DNA of 64,000 nt, taken from NCBI GenBank assembly GCA_964522105.1, contig CAZFVA010000015.1, positions 17,291 to 81,290 on the forward strand. The letters run 5' to 3'. The position numbers and the translations under genes are program-made. The notes below the pieces were generated by a model. The model had not been told where the DNA came from. It did no database searches and saw only the letters and a program-made list of their open reading frames with translations. Shown here piece after piece: positions 1-8,814 of the stretch; within the stretch, counting starts at the first letter, position 1; the number at the start of each line of letters is the position of its first letter. Source of the DNA: JAGOFO01 sp964522105 (GTDB taxonomy: Bacteria; Myxococcota_A; UBA9042; DTJE01).

Positions 1-2519
1 GAATGTATGAACAATACAAGGCGAACAGACCGGAAACAGATCCTGCGCTGGCGGTACAGTTCAAGCATGTTCCAAGGTTGGCTGCGGCGATGGGCTTCAA
101 AGTTCTGTCTGCCGCCGACTACGAGGCCGACGACATCATCGCGACGCTGACCGCGCGGGCTGTGGCTGCGGGAATGGACGTAGTCATTGAATCTGGCGAC
201 AAGGACCTGTTTCAGCTTGTCGGCGACCGCGTGACCGTCCATGAACCTATGAATGACCGACTTTATGACCGCGATGGCGTCAAGGGCAAGCTGGACATTT
301 ATCCTGAGTTTGTAAGGGATTACCTTTCACTGGTCGGGGACTCTTCAGACAACGTGCCCGGCGTTCCAGGCATCGGGGCCAAGGGCGCGGCTGAACTGGT
401 CAATTCGTTCGGCCACCTTGAAGACATCCTTAACAGCATTGATGCGCTGCCGAATCGCGCGAAAACAGCCCTTGAAGCACACGCCGACCTTGCCAGGCTG
501 TCGATGAAGCTGGTGACTCTGGACGAAAACGTGCCGCTGACTGTTGCACTTGAAGAACTTACCGTTTCGCAGCCCGACCGGGCCGCGTTAATTGAACTTT
601 ATACCGAGCTTGAGTTCCGCAAACTACTGGCCGAGGTGCAGGGAAAAGACGAAAGCACCCCCGCCCCTTCAAAAAAAGCCGCCCCGGTTCAGCGGGATCT
701 GCTGTCCGGTGACGACGAACCAGACCTGTTTTCAACCGCCGCGACAGATGTCCCGCAAAATACTGAACACGCCTTAAAGGTTACGGTGGCCAACGGCACC
801 GGACTGAAATCAGCTCTTGAAAAGCTGGCAGGCCGGCATATTGACGTCGCTTTCGCCGCAACTGACCATGACACGGGAAAACTTGACGCAACTGGCGGCG
901 CAGGGACGACACAAGACCTGCTGGTAGCGGCGCTGGCTGATGATAACCACTGTCTGGTCTTTTCAATAAACGAAGCAGCGCAGACGGCCCGGGCTGCCCT
1001 TCAGAGGATTTTTCTGGACTGGTCAGGTGCCGGATTCAAGGAACTTACCAAGATTTTAGCCGGCTTCGGAATCACACCGGCGACACCCCGGATGGACCCT
1101 GTTCTTGCCGCGTATGTGATGGATGGCGGGAAAGGTTCATATCAACTGGCCGAACTGGCGGCCGGTATAGACCACGCATCCACCGGCGAACACGACGTTT
1201 CCGGCAGTGATGACGCCCTTGTCAGAACCGTTGCGGCACACGCTGCAGCCAGCAGGACGCTCTGTCTTAAACTTGGCCCAGAAATCGAACGGCTCGGCCT
1301 GAAATCACTGTTAAACGATGTGGAGATACCGCTGGCAGGCATCCTTGGCAGGATGGAACTGCTTGGCGTCGAAGTTGACAAAGACGCGCTGGCGGGGCTG
1401 TCGCGGTCGCTTGGCGATGACCTGCGTGCAGTTGAAAAACAGATAATGGACGCGGCGGGATTCCCGTTCAATCCAGCTTCACCGAAGCAGCTTGCCGAAG
1501 TCCTGTTCGAGCGGCTTGGCCTGCCGGTCGGGAAAAAGACGAAGTCCGGGCAGTCTACCGACGTCAAAGTCCTGGAGGAACTGGCCGACCTGCACCCGGT
1601 TCCGCGACTTATCCTTGAATACCGGACACTTGCCAAATTGAAAGGCACATATGCTGATGCCCTGCACAACTTGATAGACCCTCGCGATGGCAGGATTCAC
1701 ACGACGTTTAATCAGACCGTGACGGCGACCGGGCGCCTTTCGTCGTCCGACCCGAACCTGCAGAACATTCCGGTGAAGACCCCCGCAGGCAGGAAGATTC
1801 GCCATGCCTTCAGGGCCGCTGAAGGTCGCGTCTTTGTGTCTGCCGACTATTCGCAGATCGAATTGCGGGTGCTGGCCCACTACGCTGACGATCCGTCGCT
1901 GATAGCTGCGTTTGCTGACGGGCGCGACATCCACACAGAAACGGCGTCCAAGATCTACAAAGTAGCTGCGGCAGACGTGACCCCCGGCATGCGCCGCATC
2001 GCCAAAGTCGTCAACTTCGGCCTGCTGTACGGCATGGGCCCGTTCAGGCTGGCCGGCGATCTGAAGATTCCACAGGCCGACGCAAAACAGATTATTGCCG
2101 ACTATTTCAACGCCTTCCCCGGCATCAGGGTCTTCCTGGACCAGACTATTGCAGACGCGAAGACGACCGGATACGCAACGACGATTTATGGACGGCGACG
2201 GCACGTGGAAGACGTCAATTCGCCTAATCATCAGATCAGAACTGCTGCCGAACGCGCCACATTGAACATGCCTGTCCAGGGAACTGCGGCCGACATCGTC
2301 AAGATCGCGATGGTGAACCTTGACCGCAGACTGCGTGCCGAAGGCATCAAGGCCGACATAGTCCTGCAGGTCCACGATGAACTGGTCCTTGAATCCGACC
2401 TCGACTGCGCCGACTACGTAAAACAGGTGCTTGTCGAAGAAATGCAGTCTGCCGCCACCCTGCGCGTCCCCCTGACCGTCGAACCCGGCATCAGCCGCTA
2501 CTGGGACGAGCTGCACTGA
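1..2519 (+). CDS. polA: DNA polymerase I, 5' end cut by window edge
   Basis: Fills gaps and removes RNA primers during replication and repair. The window opens inside the 5'-nuclease domain, so roughly the first 80 residues are missing; the reading frame is open from base 1. Visible 5'-nuclease features are EADDIIATL, the SGDKDLFQL Asp pair and the helix-hairpin-helix GVPGIGAKGAAEL. The polymerase motifs are intact: motif A ADYSQIELRVL (about residue 613 of the visible part), motif B RRIAKVVNFGLLYG (about 664) and motif C LQVHDELVLE (about 788). The central 3'-5' exonuclease region is present in length but lacks the DxE and YxxxD signatures, so proofreading is probably lost. A smpB promoter follows within 60 bp. 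Confidence 0.97.
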   Translation, partial: MYEQYKANRPETDPALAVQFKHVPRLAAAMGFKVLSAADYEADDIIATLTARAVAAGMDVVIESGDKDLFQLVGDRVTVHEPMNDRLYDRDGVKGKLDIYPEFVRDYLSLVGDSSDNVPGVPGIGAKGAAELVNSFGHLEDILNSIDALPNRAKTALEAHADLARLSMKLVTLDENVPLTVALEELTVSQPDRAALIELYTELEFRKLLAEVQGKDESTPAPSKKAAPVQRDLLSGDDEPDLFSTAATDVPQNTEHALKVTVANGTGLKSALEKLAGRHIDVAFAATDHDTGKLDATGGAGTTQDLLVAALADDNHCLVFSINEAAQTARAALQRIFLDWSGAGFKELTKILAGFGITPATPRMDPVLAAYVMDGGKGSYQLAELAAGIDHASTGEHDVSGSDDALVRTVAAHAAASRTLCLKLGPEIERLGLKSLLNDVEIPLAGILGRMELLGVEVDKDALAGLSRSLGDDLRAVEKQIMDAAGFPFNPASPKQLAEVLFERLGLPVGKKTKSGQSTDVKVLEELADLHPVPRLILEYRTLAKLKGTYADALHNLIDPRDGRIHTTFNQTVTATGRLSSSDPNLQNIPVKTPAGRKIRHAFRAAEGRVFVSADYSQIELRVLAHYADDPSLIAAFADGRDIHTETASKIYKVAAADVTPGMRRIAKVVNFGLLYGMGPFRLAGDLKIPQADAKQIIADYFNAFPGIRVFLDQTIADAKTTGYATTIYGRRRHVEDVNSPNHQIRTAAERATLNMPVQGTAADIVKIAMVNLDRRLRAEGIKADIVLQVHDELVLESDLDCADYVKQVLVEEMQSAATLRVPLTVEPGISRYWDELH

Positions 2520-2555
2520 CTGACGCCACAGATAGTCGAACGTTCCGCCTGAGTG

Positions 2556-2584
2556 CTGACCCCGAACTGCGTTTAGTGTATAAT
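2556..2584 (+). promoter_or_regulatory. sigma-70-type promoter of smpB
   Basis: A perfect TATAAT -10 box at 2579-2584 is preceded by CTGACC (4 of 6 matches to TTGACA) at 2556-2561 with a 17-bp spacer. It lies between the polA stop and the smpB start, leaving a leader of about 20 nt. It would drive smpB and the coupled genes behind it. Confidence 0.65.
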
Positions 2585-2609
2585 AGACGGCCCCTGCAGC
2601 GGGAAGGCG

Positions 2610-3077
2610 ATGGGAAAGGTGTCCAAATCAGCGAAAGATGGTCGGAAGGTCATTGCACAGAACCGCAGGGCCAGGCACGACTACGAGCTGCTGGAATCGT
2701 TCGAGGCCGGGCTGGTGCTGCGTGGCAGCGAAGTCAAATCCCTGCGCGACGGAAACGCCCAGCTTGTTGACGGATTCATTGATATTCGCGGACGCAGGGC
2801 CTTTCTTGTGGGCATCAATATCGCCCAATATCCTTGTTCATCATGGGACAATCATGAACCGAAGCGCGACCGCCAGCTTCTGCTGCACGCCAGCGAAATC
2901 AAGCGCCTTGACACAAAGGTCCGCGAAAAAGGCCTGACTATCGTTCCAATCGAACTGTATTTCAAAGACGGTCTTGCCAAGCTGGAGCTGTCGCTGGCAA
3001 GGGGGCGCAAGGAATACGACAAGCGCCGCAAGATAGAAGCACGTGACAACATGAGACTGGACAGGGAAAGAAACTGA
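2610..3077 (+). CDS. smpB: SsrA-binding protein SmpB
   Basis: Binds tmRNA and brings it to stalled ribosomes for trans-translation. The 155-residue protein has the family's usual length and its conserved segments: an N-terminal NRRARHDYELLE, then GLVLRGSEVKSLRDG, and a basic C-terminal tail with KEYDKR that becomes helical in the decoding centre. The ATG at 2610 follows a GGGAAGG ribosome binding site. The TGA stop overlaps the probable start of the next gene, so the two are likely translationally coupled. No tmRNA gene was seen in the window. Confidence 0.96.
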   Translation: MGKVSKSAKDGRKVIAQNRRARHDYELLESFEAGLVLRGSEVKSLRDGNAQLVDGFIDIRGRRAFLVGINIAQYPCSSWDNHEPKRDRQLLLHASEIKRLDTKVREKGLTIVPIELYFKDGLAKLELSLARGRKEYDKRRKIEARDNMRLDRERN

Positions 3078-4429
3078 TAAGGATTGCCTTCAGGACTACC
3101 GGCTGCAAAGTGAATCAGGCAGACACGACCGCTGTCATGGCGGCCATTGGCGACCTGCCGGTCCACGTCTGCAGCCCGGATGACAGCCCGGACATCGTAA
3201 TCGTCAACGCATGTACCGTCACGATGAACGCCGACCGCGACGGACGGGCCGCTGCGTACCGGGCCGCAAGAACCGGGGCGCGGGTTATTCTGGCCGGATG
3301 CCTGGCAACACGACTTGAAACTGAAAATGATGGTCCCGGAATGCCCGACGGAATACTGGTCGTCGGCGGTACCGCTGACAGGGCCAGACTTCTTGAATCA
3401 ATCCGAAATGTTATACATGAAATCGCTGCGGGCAAAGACAAGGCGGTTTTGACTGACCGGGATTCTTCACCAGCGAATGATGTCAACGAACAGCCCCTGG
3501 ATGCAACAGACGAAGATCCCGACGATTCGCCAGTCCCGGCAGGACGCAGCCGTCCAATGGTAAAAATTCAGGATGGCTGCGACTGCAGGTGTACGTACTG
3601 CATCGTACCGCTGGTCCGTGGCCCCTCTGTCAGCTTTGAAGCTGACGCGGTCATACAGCAGGTTAAAGCAGCGACCGCATCAGGCGCGGCCGAAATTGTT
3701 CTGACCGGCGTTGACCTTGCGGCATGGGGGAAAAACAACACCACATCGGGACATTACGGACAACTGCCGGTGCTGCTTGACCGCCTGACGGCCCTGAAGA
3801 CCGGTGCCAGATTCAGGCTATCGTCCCTTGAACCGCACGGACTGGACGGCGATCTGATTTCCGCGATTGCCGGCAGTCCCGACATCTGCCCGCACCTGCA
3901 CATACCTTTGCAATCCGGCTCGAACGCGATACTTGCGCGCATGAACCGTCCTTACGACAGTCAACTGTTTGAAGACCGCGTAATGGCTGCGGCAGCCCGG
4001 ATTTCAGGAATGACGCTTGGCCTGGACGTAATAGTCGGGTTCCCGGGCGAAACTGATGAAGACTTCCAGCAGACGTTTGACCTGATAAACCGGCTGCCGA
4101 CTACATACCTGCATGTGTTCGCATATTCGCCAAGACCGGGAACACCTGCAGCCACGATGGACGACCAGATACCTGATGCCACTAAAAAGGAACGCAGCAA
4201 AATCCTGCGACACATTTCAGTGCAGCGCAGAAAGGCCCATATTGCCGAGTTGGTCGGGACCGATGTCGAGGTGGTGGATATCCGCGCATGCAGCGACGGT
4301 GTTGAAACGCTGGCTGCCGACTATACAAAAGTCCTGATAACCAATAGATTCAGCATCGTGAATGGACGACGAACAGTCATGCTGACCGATTCGCAGGACG
4401 CCCGGGCCATCGGGCAGGAAATAATATGA
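3074..4429 (+). CDS. mtaB: MtaB-type tRNA (N6-threonylcarbamoyladenosine) methylthiotransferase, non-AUG start
   Basis: Radical-SAM enzyme that would add a methylthio group to t6A at position 37 of tRNAs decoding ANN codons. The order is UPF0004 domain (cysteines in TTGCKVNQ, NACTVT and AGCLATR), radical-SAM domain (CDCRCTYC, the CX3CX2C cluster) and a C-terminal TRAM-like region. The first obvious start, GTG 3110, would delete the conserved first cluster cysteine (Cys11 here). Frame and family alignment instead place the start at CTG 3074 or ATA 3077; a GGGAAAG ribosome site ends at 3070. No ATG, GTG or TTG lies upstream in frame before a stop. The 3' end overlaps rnc as ATGA. Assignment to MtaB rather than MiaB or RimO rests on the GCKVNQ signature. 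Confidence 0.88.
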   Translation: MIRIAFRTTGCKVNQADTTAVMAAIGDLPVHVCSPDDSPDIVIVNACTVTMNADRDGRAAAYRAARTGARVILAGCLATRLETENDGPGMPDGILVVGGTADRARLLESIRNVIHEIAAGKDKAVLTDRDSSPANDVNEQPLDATDEDPDDSPVPAGRSRPMVKIQDGCDCRCTYCIVPLVRGPSVSFEADAVIQQVKAATASGAAEIVLTGVDLAAWGKNNTTSGHYGQLPVLLDRLTALKTGARFRLSSLEPHGLDGDLISAIAGSPDICPHLHIPLQSGSNAILARMNRPYDSQLFEDRVMAAAARISGMTLGLDVIVGFPGETDEDFQQTFDLINRLPTTYLHVFAYSPRPGTPAATMDDQIPDATKKERSKILRHISVQRRKAHIAELVGTDVEVVDIRACSDGVETLAADYTKVLITNRFSIVNGRRTVMLTDSQDARAIGQEII

Positions 4430-5202
4430 AAGAAGCTCCACCACCGGCACCGCAGGCCGAACTTGAAGCGGCCATCGAATACACGTTCAAGGACCGGGCG
4501 CTGCTTGAAAAGGCGCTGACGCACTCTTCTTTCTGCAATGAAACGAAAGAGGCGGTGTCGGACTATGAACGTCTTGAATTCCTTGGGGATGCCATCATTT
4601 CAACTGTCGTCGCCGAATCAGCGTACCGCTTGTTTGCTGACGCACGCGAAGGTGAACTTACCAGGCTGAAGTCCGTCGTGATCGCAGAACCGTGCCTTGC
4701 AAAGAAGGCCCGCGAACTGTCCCTTACAAAGTACCTGCGACTTGGACACGGCGCAGCAACGGCGGACAGGGCGGCCTACGCACCCGGCGTCCAGTGCGAC
4801 GCCTTCGAAGCCCTGGTCGGCGCCATATATCTGGACGGCGGGTTCGAAACGGCCAGCCGCTTTGTCAATTCACAGCTTGCACCCGAGCTTACCGCCGCGC
4901 GCGAAGAAGGCCGTCAGGTTGACGCCAAGACCGACCTGCAGATGGTCACGTACGGCACAAACCACAAGCCACCGACGTATCAGGTGATCGAATCGACCGG
5001 ACCGGCCCACGCGCCGGCGTTCGTCGTTGAAGTCCTGCTGCCGGATGGAAGGACGTTTCGTGGCCGGGGCAAAAGCAAGAAAGAAGCCCAGCAGGCCGCT
5101 GCCACACTGGCGCTGAAAGAAGTCCGAGAAAACAGGGTTACAGAAATGCCGCAACCCGCACCGGAGGCCCATAGTGAAAATTCCGAAGGAAGAAACGGAT
5201 AA
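4426..5202 (+). CDS. rnc: ribonuclease III
   Basis: Double-strand-specific endoribonuclease that processes rRNA precursors and structured mRNAs. The 258-residue protein has the catalytic signature ERLEFLGDA at about residue 46 and the second acidic motif DAFEALVGAIYLD near 125. The C-terminal double-stranded RNA-binding domain includes GRGKSKKEAQQAAA. The start overlaps the mtaB stop (ATGA), and AGGAAATAAT precedes the ATG. The C-terminal tail after the dsRBD is about 25 residues longer than needed and is overlapped by the next gene. Confidence 0.97.
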   Translation: MKEAPPPAPQAELEAAIEYTFKDRALLEKALTHSSFCNETKEAVSDYERLEFLGDAIISTVVAESAYRLFADAREGELTRLKSVVIAEPCLAKKARELSLTKYLRLGHGAATADRAAYAPGVQCDAFEALVGAIYLDGGFETASRFVNSQLAPELTAAREEGRQVDAKTDLQMVTYGTNHKPPTYQVIESTGPAHAPAFVVEVLLPDGRTFRGRGKSKKEAQQAAATLALKEVRENRVTEMPQPAPEAHSENSEGRNG

Positions 5203-5596
5203 GTTCGAAAGCGCGCTGGCGACCAGGTATTCGGGCCAGACAAGGCACGAAGTCTTTAAGATCGAAGGACGTTTCGAGCCTGGATTCATTCATCTTGACG
5301 TCGTTCTGGAACGGCGCGACGACACATGGCGTTACGCGATGCAGTTTCGCTGTGCACTGCAGGAAAACGGGGTTGGCCAGGCAGAAGGGCTTGATCTTAC
5401 GATTGATTTTGTTGACTGGTATCTTGACCAATACTTTGAAAGTAACCGCGAACTGATGCTGCCGCTCGATTTCGAAGCTTATAATTTCGGGGAATTCATC
5501 GTGTACGGGTGCGGGGATATAGACATGCCCCACCTGTCAAAGATGGCGGACGAAATCCTGGAACGCGGCGTCCCATGCGAAAAGAAATCCAAATAA
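5174..5596 (+). CDS. hypothetical protein, 140 aa
   Basis: Not recognised. The GTG start at 5174 is supported by a strong GGAGG site at 5163-5167, so the gene begins inside the last 29 bp of rnc. The product is soluble, acidic and mixed alpha/beta in character, with no signal peptide, cysteine cluster or nucleotide-binding motif. It contains aromatic-rich stretches such as DFVDWYLDQYFES. Coupling to rnc and smpB suggests expression with RNA-processing genes, but that is position only. It ends convergently with purE. Confidence 0.75.
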   Translation: MKIPKEETDKFESALATRYSGQTRHEVFKIEGRFEPGFIHLDVVLERRDDTWRYAMQFRCALQENGVGQAEGLDLTIDFVDWYLDQYFESNRELMLPLDFEAYNFGEFIVYGCGDIDMPHLSKMADEILERGVPCEKKSK

Positions 5597-5636
5597 TTTA
5601 AAGCAGTTTCAGTCAGGCAATAATGCAGTCGCGCAA

Positions 5637-6110
5637 TCAGGCAGGCGTTTCGTACCGTTTTCTGTCCGCCGCAAGTGCGTTCACCAGCGCCGTCCGGACG
5701 GCCGGTTCCTGAAGCGCGATTATCCGGGCCGCCAGAATCGCAGCGTTCTTCCCGCCATCAATACCGACAGTCGCAACCGGGATTCCCGGTGGCATCTGAA
5801 CGGTCGAAAGCAGGGCATCAATACCCTGAAGCCTGCCGGACGCAACCGGAACACCGATGACAGGCAGCAAAGACTGGGCCGCAACAGCACCGGCCAGATG
5901 GGCCGCCATACCGGCGCACGCAATAATCACTTTGATTCCGCGCCCTTCTGCCGTCTTGCAGTAGTTACTGACCAGGTCCGGCGTCCGGTGTGCGGACATC
6001 ACCTTGATTTCACCGCCGACGCCCAGGCCGTCAAGTGTCTTCACGATCGTCTCGGCAATCTCCATGTCACTTGGACTGCCAATCATCACACCTACAACTG
6101 TCTGTGCCAT
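5637..6110 (-). CDS. purE: 5-(carboxyamino)imidazole ribonucleotide mutase PurE
   Basis: Converts N5-CAIR to CAIR in purine biosynthesis. The 157-residue product carries the class I signatures GSPSDMEIAE at the N terminus, SAHRTPD, and a C-terminal TVQMPPGIPVATVGIDGGKNAAILAARI. The ATG at 6110 is chosen over an in-frame start 69 bp upstream because GGAGGG sits just upstream and MAQTVVGVMIGS matches the family N terminus. It is the last gene behind two lipoprotein genes, with about 20 bp separating it from the nearer one. The usual partner purK is not in the window. Confidence 0.95.
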   Translation of the reverse strand: MAQTVVGVMIGSPSDMEIAETIVKTLDGLGVGGEIKVMSAHRTPDLVSNYCKTAEGRGIKVIIACAGMAAHLAGAVAAQSLLPVIGVPVASGRLQGIDALLSTVQMPPGIPVATVGIDGGKNAAILAARIIALQEPAVRTALVNALAADRKRYETPA

Positions 6111-6129
6111 ATAACCCTCCTGAATATCT

Positions 6130-7086
6130 TTACTTTCCACCGCCGACCACTTTACCGGCGGCCTTCTCGTACTTCGCAATCGCCTTATTTACAGGCTTTG
6201 TGAGCTTCGGTGTCTTGATCTCTTCTTCGGGAAGGAAATCACCAATAAAGAAATCTGCGTACGCCAGCCAGGCCGTTGAAAGTTCAGACGCCGCCAGCTT
6301 TACCTTGACGTCGGCATCTGACTTCGCTGAATTAATTGCATCCGACGATTTGGCGACCAGCGCCCGCGATACGATCAGCGAATACCGAAATAACGGACCG
6401 ATTTCCTTGCGCGGTGCGGCCACAAAGCCGTCCATGTCGGACCCGACACGGCGCAGGTTGCCATCAGCCCACGCTATCATGTCGGCGCCCGCAACGTTGC
6501 CGACCTCGACCAGCTTCGCATCTTCAAGCGCCAGAACTGAGTCAGCATCCGTCACGATACCGGCAACTTCGGCCCGCAGCCTGTCACGCAGCTCCGAAAT
6601 CATCTTTTTGAAGGGAAGCTTGTCTTTAACCCCGACCTTCAGACTGCGCAGCGCGACGTGGGTGTACAGGTCGGTCGCCAGAGCCATCCTGCGGACAAGA
6701 CTGTCAAGCGCCCTGCCCTTGAACAACGCCGTTTTCGCCAGATCTTCCTGTCCGAAAATCAGCTTGTCGCACATATCCTCCATCGACCGGACATCAACGG
6801 GAAGTTCCCACTTGTCCAGCTTCGACGGATCAACAGCGGCAAACCACTTTGCGTCGCACTTCTTCGCCAGCGCTACCCATTCTTGAATGTCCTTTCGGAG
6901 TTGGTCGTTCGCAGAAACCGGGGCTTCCTGTTTTACAGGCGCTGCTTCTGCCTTTGCTGCTTCAGGGGCCGCCTGAACAGGTGCTGCCTCGACGGCAGAC
7001 GGATTCGGGGGCGGCGCCGACTTACTTGAACAGCCCACAACTGAAAACGCTACAACGACCATCATTATCCTGACTGACACGTGCAT
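6130..7086 (-). CDS. predicted lipoprotein, unknown function
   Basis: Not recognised beyond its export signal. A short hydrophobic signal ends in the lipobox VVGC (Cys19), followed by an Ala/Pro/Glu-rich linker to about residue 60 and then a mostly helical domain of about 250 residues with two cysteines. No enzymatic motif is visible. It lies between another lipoprotein gene (7124-8677) and purE on the same strand with short gaps, so the three probably form one transcript. The Ala/Pro linker suggests the domain is held away from the membrane. Confidence 0.8.
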   Translation of the reverse strand: MHVSVRIMMVVVAFSVVGCSSKSAPPPNPSAVEAAPVQAAPEAAKAEAAPVKQEAPVSANDQLRKDIQEWVALAKKCDAKWFAAVDPSKLDKWELPVDVRSMEDMCDKLIFGQEDLAKTALFKGRALDSLVRRMALATDLYTHVALRSLKVGVKDKLPFKKMISELRDRLRAEVAGIVTDADSVLALEDAKLVEVGNVAGADMIAWADGNLRRVGSDMDGFVAAPRKEIGPLFRYSLIVSRALVAKSSDAINSAKSDADVKVKLAASELSTAWLAYADFFIGDFLPEEEIKTPKLTKPVNKAIAKYEKAAGKVVGGGK

Positions 7087-7123
7087 TACGAAAACCTCCG
7101 ATTACGCCTGAATATTCCCGCGC

Positions 7124-8677
7124 CTACTTTACCAGACAGACAGATACGCCCACCTTCGGCTTGTTTTGCTTGGGATATTTGCAGACTTCGTCGTCACAAT
7201 CCACGAACACAGGTTCAAGAGCCGCCGTGAAAGACTGGTACGGCACAGATTCATCAACCAGAAGCAGCGATTCCGCCGCCAGCAGGGCCTTTGCCGCAGC
7301 CGCCGCATCGATGTCGCTGACCTCAACAACCTTGCCGTCAGCCAGCGTCCCGGCCTTCATCCCGGACTTTCCAAGCCAGACCACCGTCTTAATCTTTGAC
7401 GCAAATTCCTGGTCATCAACTGACTGACCAAGGAATCTACATTCAAGAGCACCGACCTGATCAAACTGATATTTGCCGGGCAGCGCGGGAACTTCACGGA
7501 ACTGCAGTTCGCCGAACTTGGTCAACTTGGCAATAGATTCGCCACGATGGCGCCCGCCAAACTGAACGTAACGCGGCGACAGGTCCTTCAACGACTCGAC
7601 AATGCGTGCCGCAATCCCGATCGGCGCGGCCTGGTCCATCTTCACGACAACGATTTCCATGTTTTCAGGACCGCGTTCTGTGGCAAGCTTCTCGACTTCG
7701 GGAACGAGCTGCTTTGCAAAAGCCTTCCAGGCGGCGTCCGGCGCGGCCCAGCCAGCCTTGAACTGCAGATAATCCTTGTCTTCATACTCAACCGAATCGG
7801 CATCCACTGTGAACAGAAGCTGCGACGTGAACGGGAAACGTGACTTCAAGCTCGGCAGAACCGGACTTTCGACATAGTCCTTCCAACCGTCCATCCGTAC
7901 CGCAACATCGGCAAAGAACGGCGGAAAAACCTTATTGAGCTGACAGTCCGGGTGCGCAGTCAGATATGCATCAACAATCTTTTTCACTTCGGTCAGATAA
8001 GGCTTTTCCAGCGCGAAGTGCAGAACTTCAAACGGAATGGGCGGACAGTAATCCTTCAGTTTAGCATCGCACAGACGCGCGACGTACTCGCCGACAGATT
8101 CCTTGCTTTCACGTGGGAAATTGAACGCGACCTGCCAGTGCCTGAAGAAATAGATGGCCCGATCATCACCTTCCATGTCCTGAGCGCCATAAAACGCCTC
8201 GACATGCACGAACGTATGATCAAAATCAGCCAGAAGGTTGGCCAGCGGATCTTTTGACGTACGTTTCAGCTCGTTATAAGCCTCCATGTAGTCCTTGAAC
8301 ATGACCTCGCCCTTCCAGTACTTCTCCATCGTGTCAAAGAACTTCGGAATGGCCTCAAACTCTTCGGCAACGGCCATGTATCGCGCCTTCACGACGGCGG
8401 CATCGAGCGGCCGACGCCAGTCAAAATTGAAACTGTCACGGCGCCACTTGTCCAGCGGGCTCTTAACCTTCGGATATTTCTTAACATCTTCAGGAAGATC
8501 CTTCAGCATCGAATCAAGCCATGCCTGAAGGACCACGTCTATCTCAGCCTGTATCTCGGTCTTCTTGACTTCAAAAGCTGCTTTCTGTTTAGCAGCCATC
8601 TCGGCCCTGTCCTGGCATCCGGTAATGGCGCCAGTAAGGAACAATCCCAAAACCAGCAATATAACAATCCTGCGCAT
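7124..8677 (-). CDS. predicted lipoprotein, unknown function, 517 aa
   Basis: Not recognised. The start at 8677 gives an ideal lipoprotein signal (MRRIVILLVLGLFLTGAITGC) and has GGGGGATC directly upstream; an in-frame start 27 bp upstream is less likely. The mature protein is rich in charged residues and aromatic patches, with a short coiled region just after the lipidated Cys. It lacks recognisable catalytic motifs. The C-terminal 90 residues end in a cysteine-containing segment (VDCDDEVC). A promoter with a perfect TATAAT lies about 80 bp upstream, making this the first gene of the lipoprotein-lipoprotein-purE group. Confidence 0.8.
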   Translation of the reverse strand: MRRIVILLVLGLFLTGAITGCQDRAEMAAKQKAAFEVKKTEIQAEIDVVLQAWLDSMLKDLPEDVKKYPKVKSPLDKWRRDSFNFDWRRPLDAAVVKARYMAVAEEFEAIPKFFDTMEKYWKGEVMFKDYMEAYNELKRTSKDPLANLLADFDHTFVHVEAFYGAQDMEGDDRAIYFFRHWQVAFNFPRESKESVGEYVARLCDAKLKDYCPPIPFEVLHFALEKPYLTEVKKIVDAYLTAHPDCQLNKVFPPFFADVAVRMDGWKDYVESPVLPSLKSRFPFTSQLLFTVDADSVEYEDKDYLQFKAGWAAPDAAWKAFAKQLVPEVEKLATERGPENMEIVVVKMDQAAPIGIAARIVESLKDLSPRYVQFGGRHRGESIAKLTKFGELQFREVPALPGKYQFDQVGALECRFLGQSVDDQEFASKIKTVVWLGKSGMKAGTLADGKVVEVSDIDAAAAAKALLAAESLLLVDESVPYQSFTAALEPVFVDCDDEVCKYPKQNKPKVGVSVCLVK

Positions 8678-8756
8678 TTGATCCCCCGGCAAAAAACTAA
8701 ACATAAATCAGTCCCTGCGCCCGGAGCCCGACGGCCACAGTCCAGCAGGAACGTGG

Positions 8757-8784
8757 ATTATAGCTGAACTGTTTATTGTTTCAG
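8757..8784 (-). promoter_or_regulatory. sigma-70-type promoter for lipoprotein/purE group
   Basis: On the minus strand a perfect TATAAT occupies 8757-8762. CTGAAA (4 of 6 matches to TTGACA) occupies 8779-8784, giving a 16-bp spacer. The predicted leader before the ATG at 8677 is about 75 nt. Confidence 0.55.
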
Positions 8785-8814
8785 GTGAAATTAACGGACA
8801 GACATTCCGTGCAC

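Noticed and set aside
1479..2516. 345-residue reading frame antisense to polA
   Set aside because: It lies over the polymerase catalytic domain, whose motifs A, B and C are intact on +; no ribosome site or family pattern supports the antisense frame.
6035..6886. 283-residue reading frame on + opposite a lipoprotein gene and purE
   Set aside because: It crosses two well-supported minus-strand genes and looks like an Ala/Ser-rich complement of their sequence.
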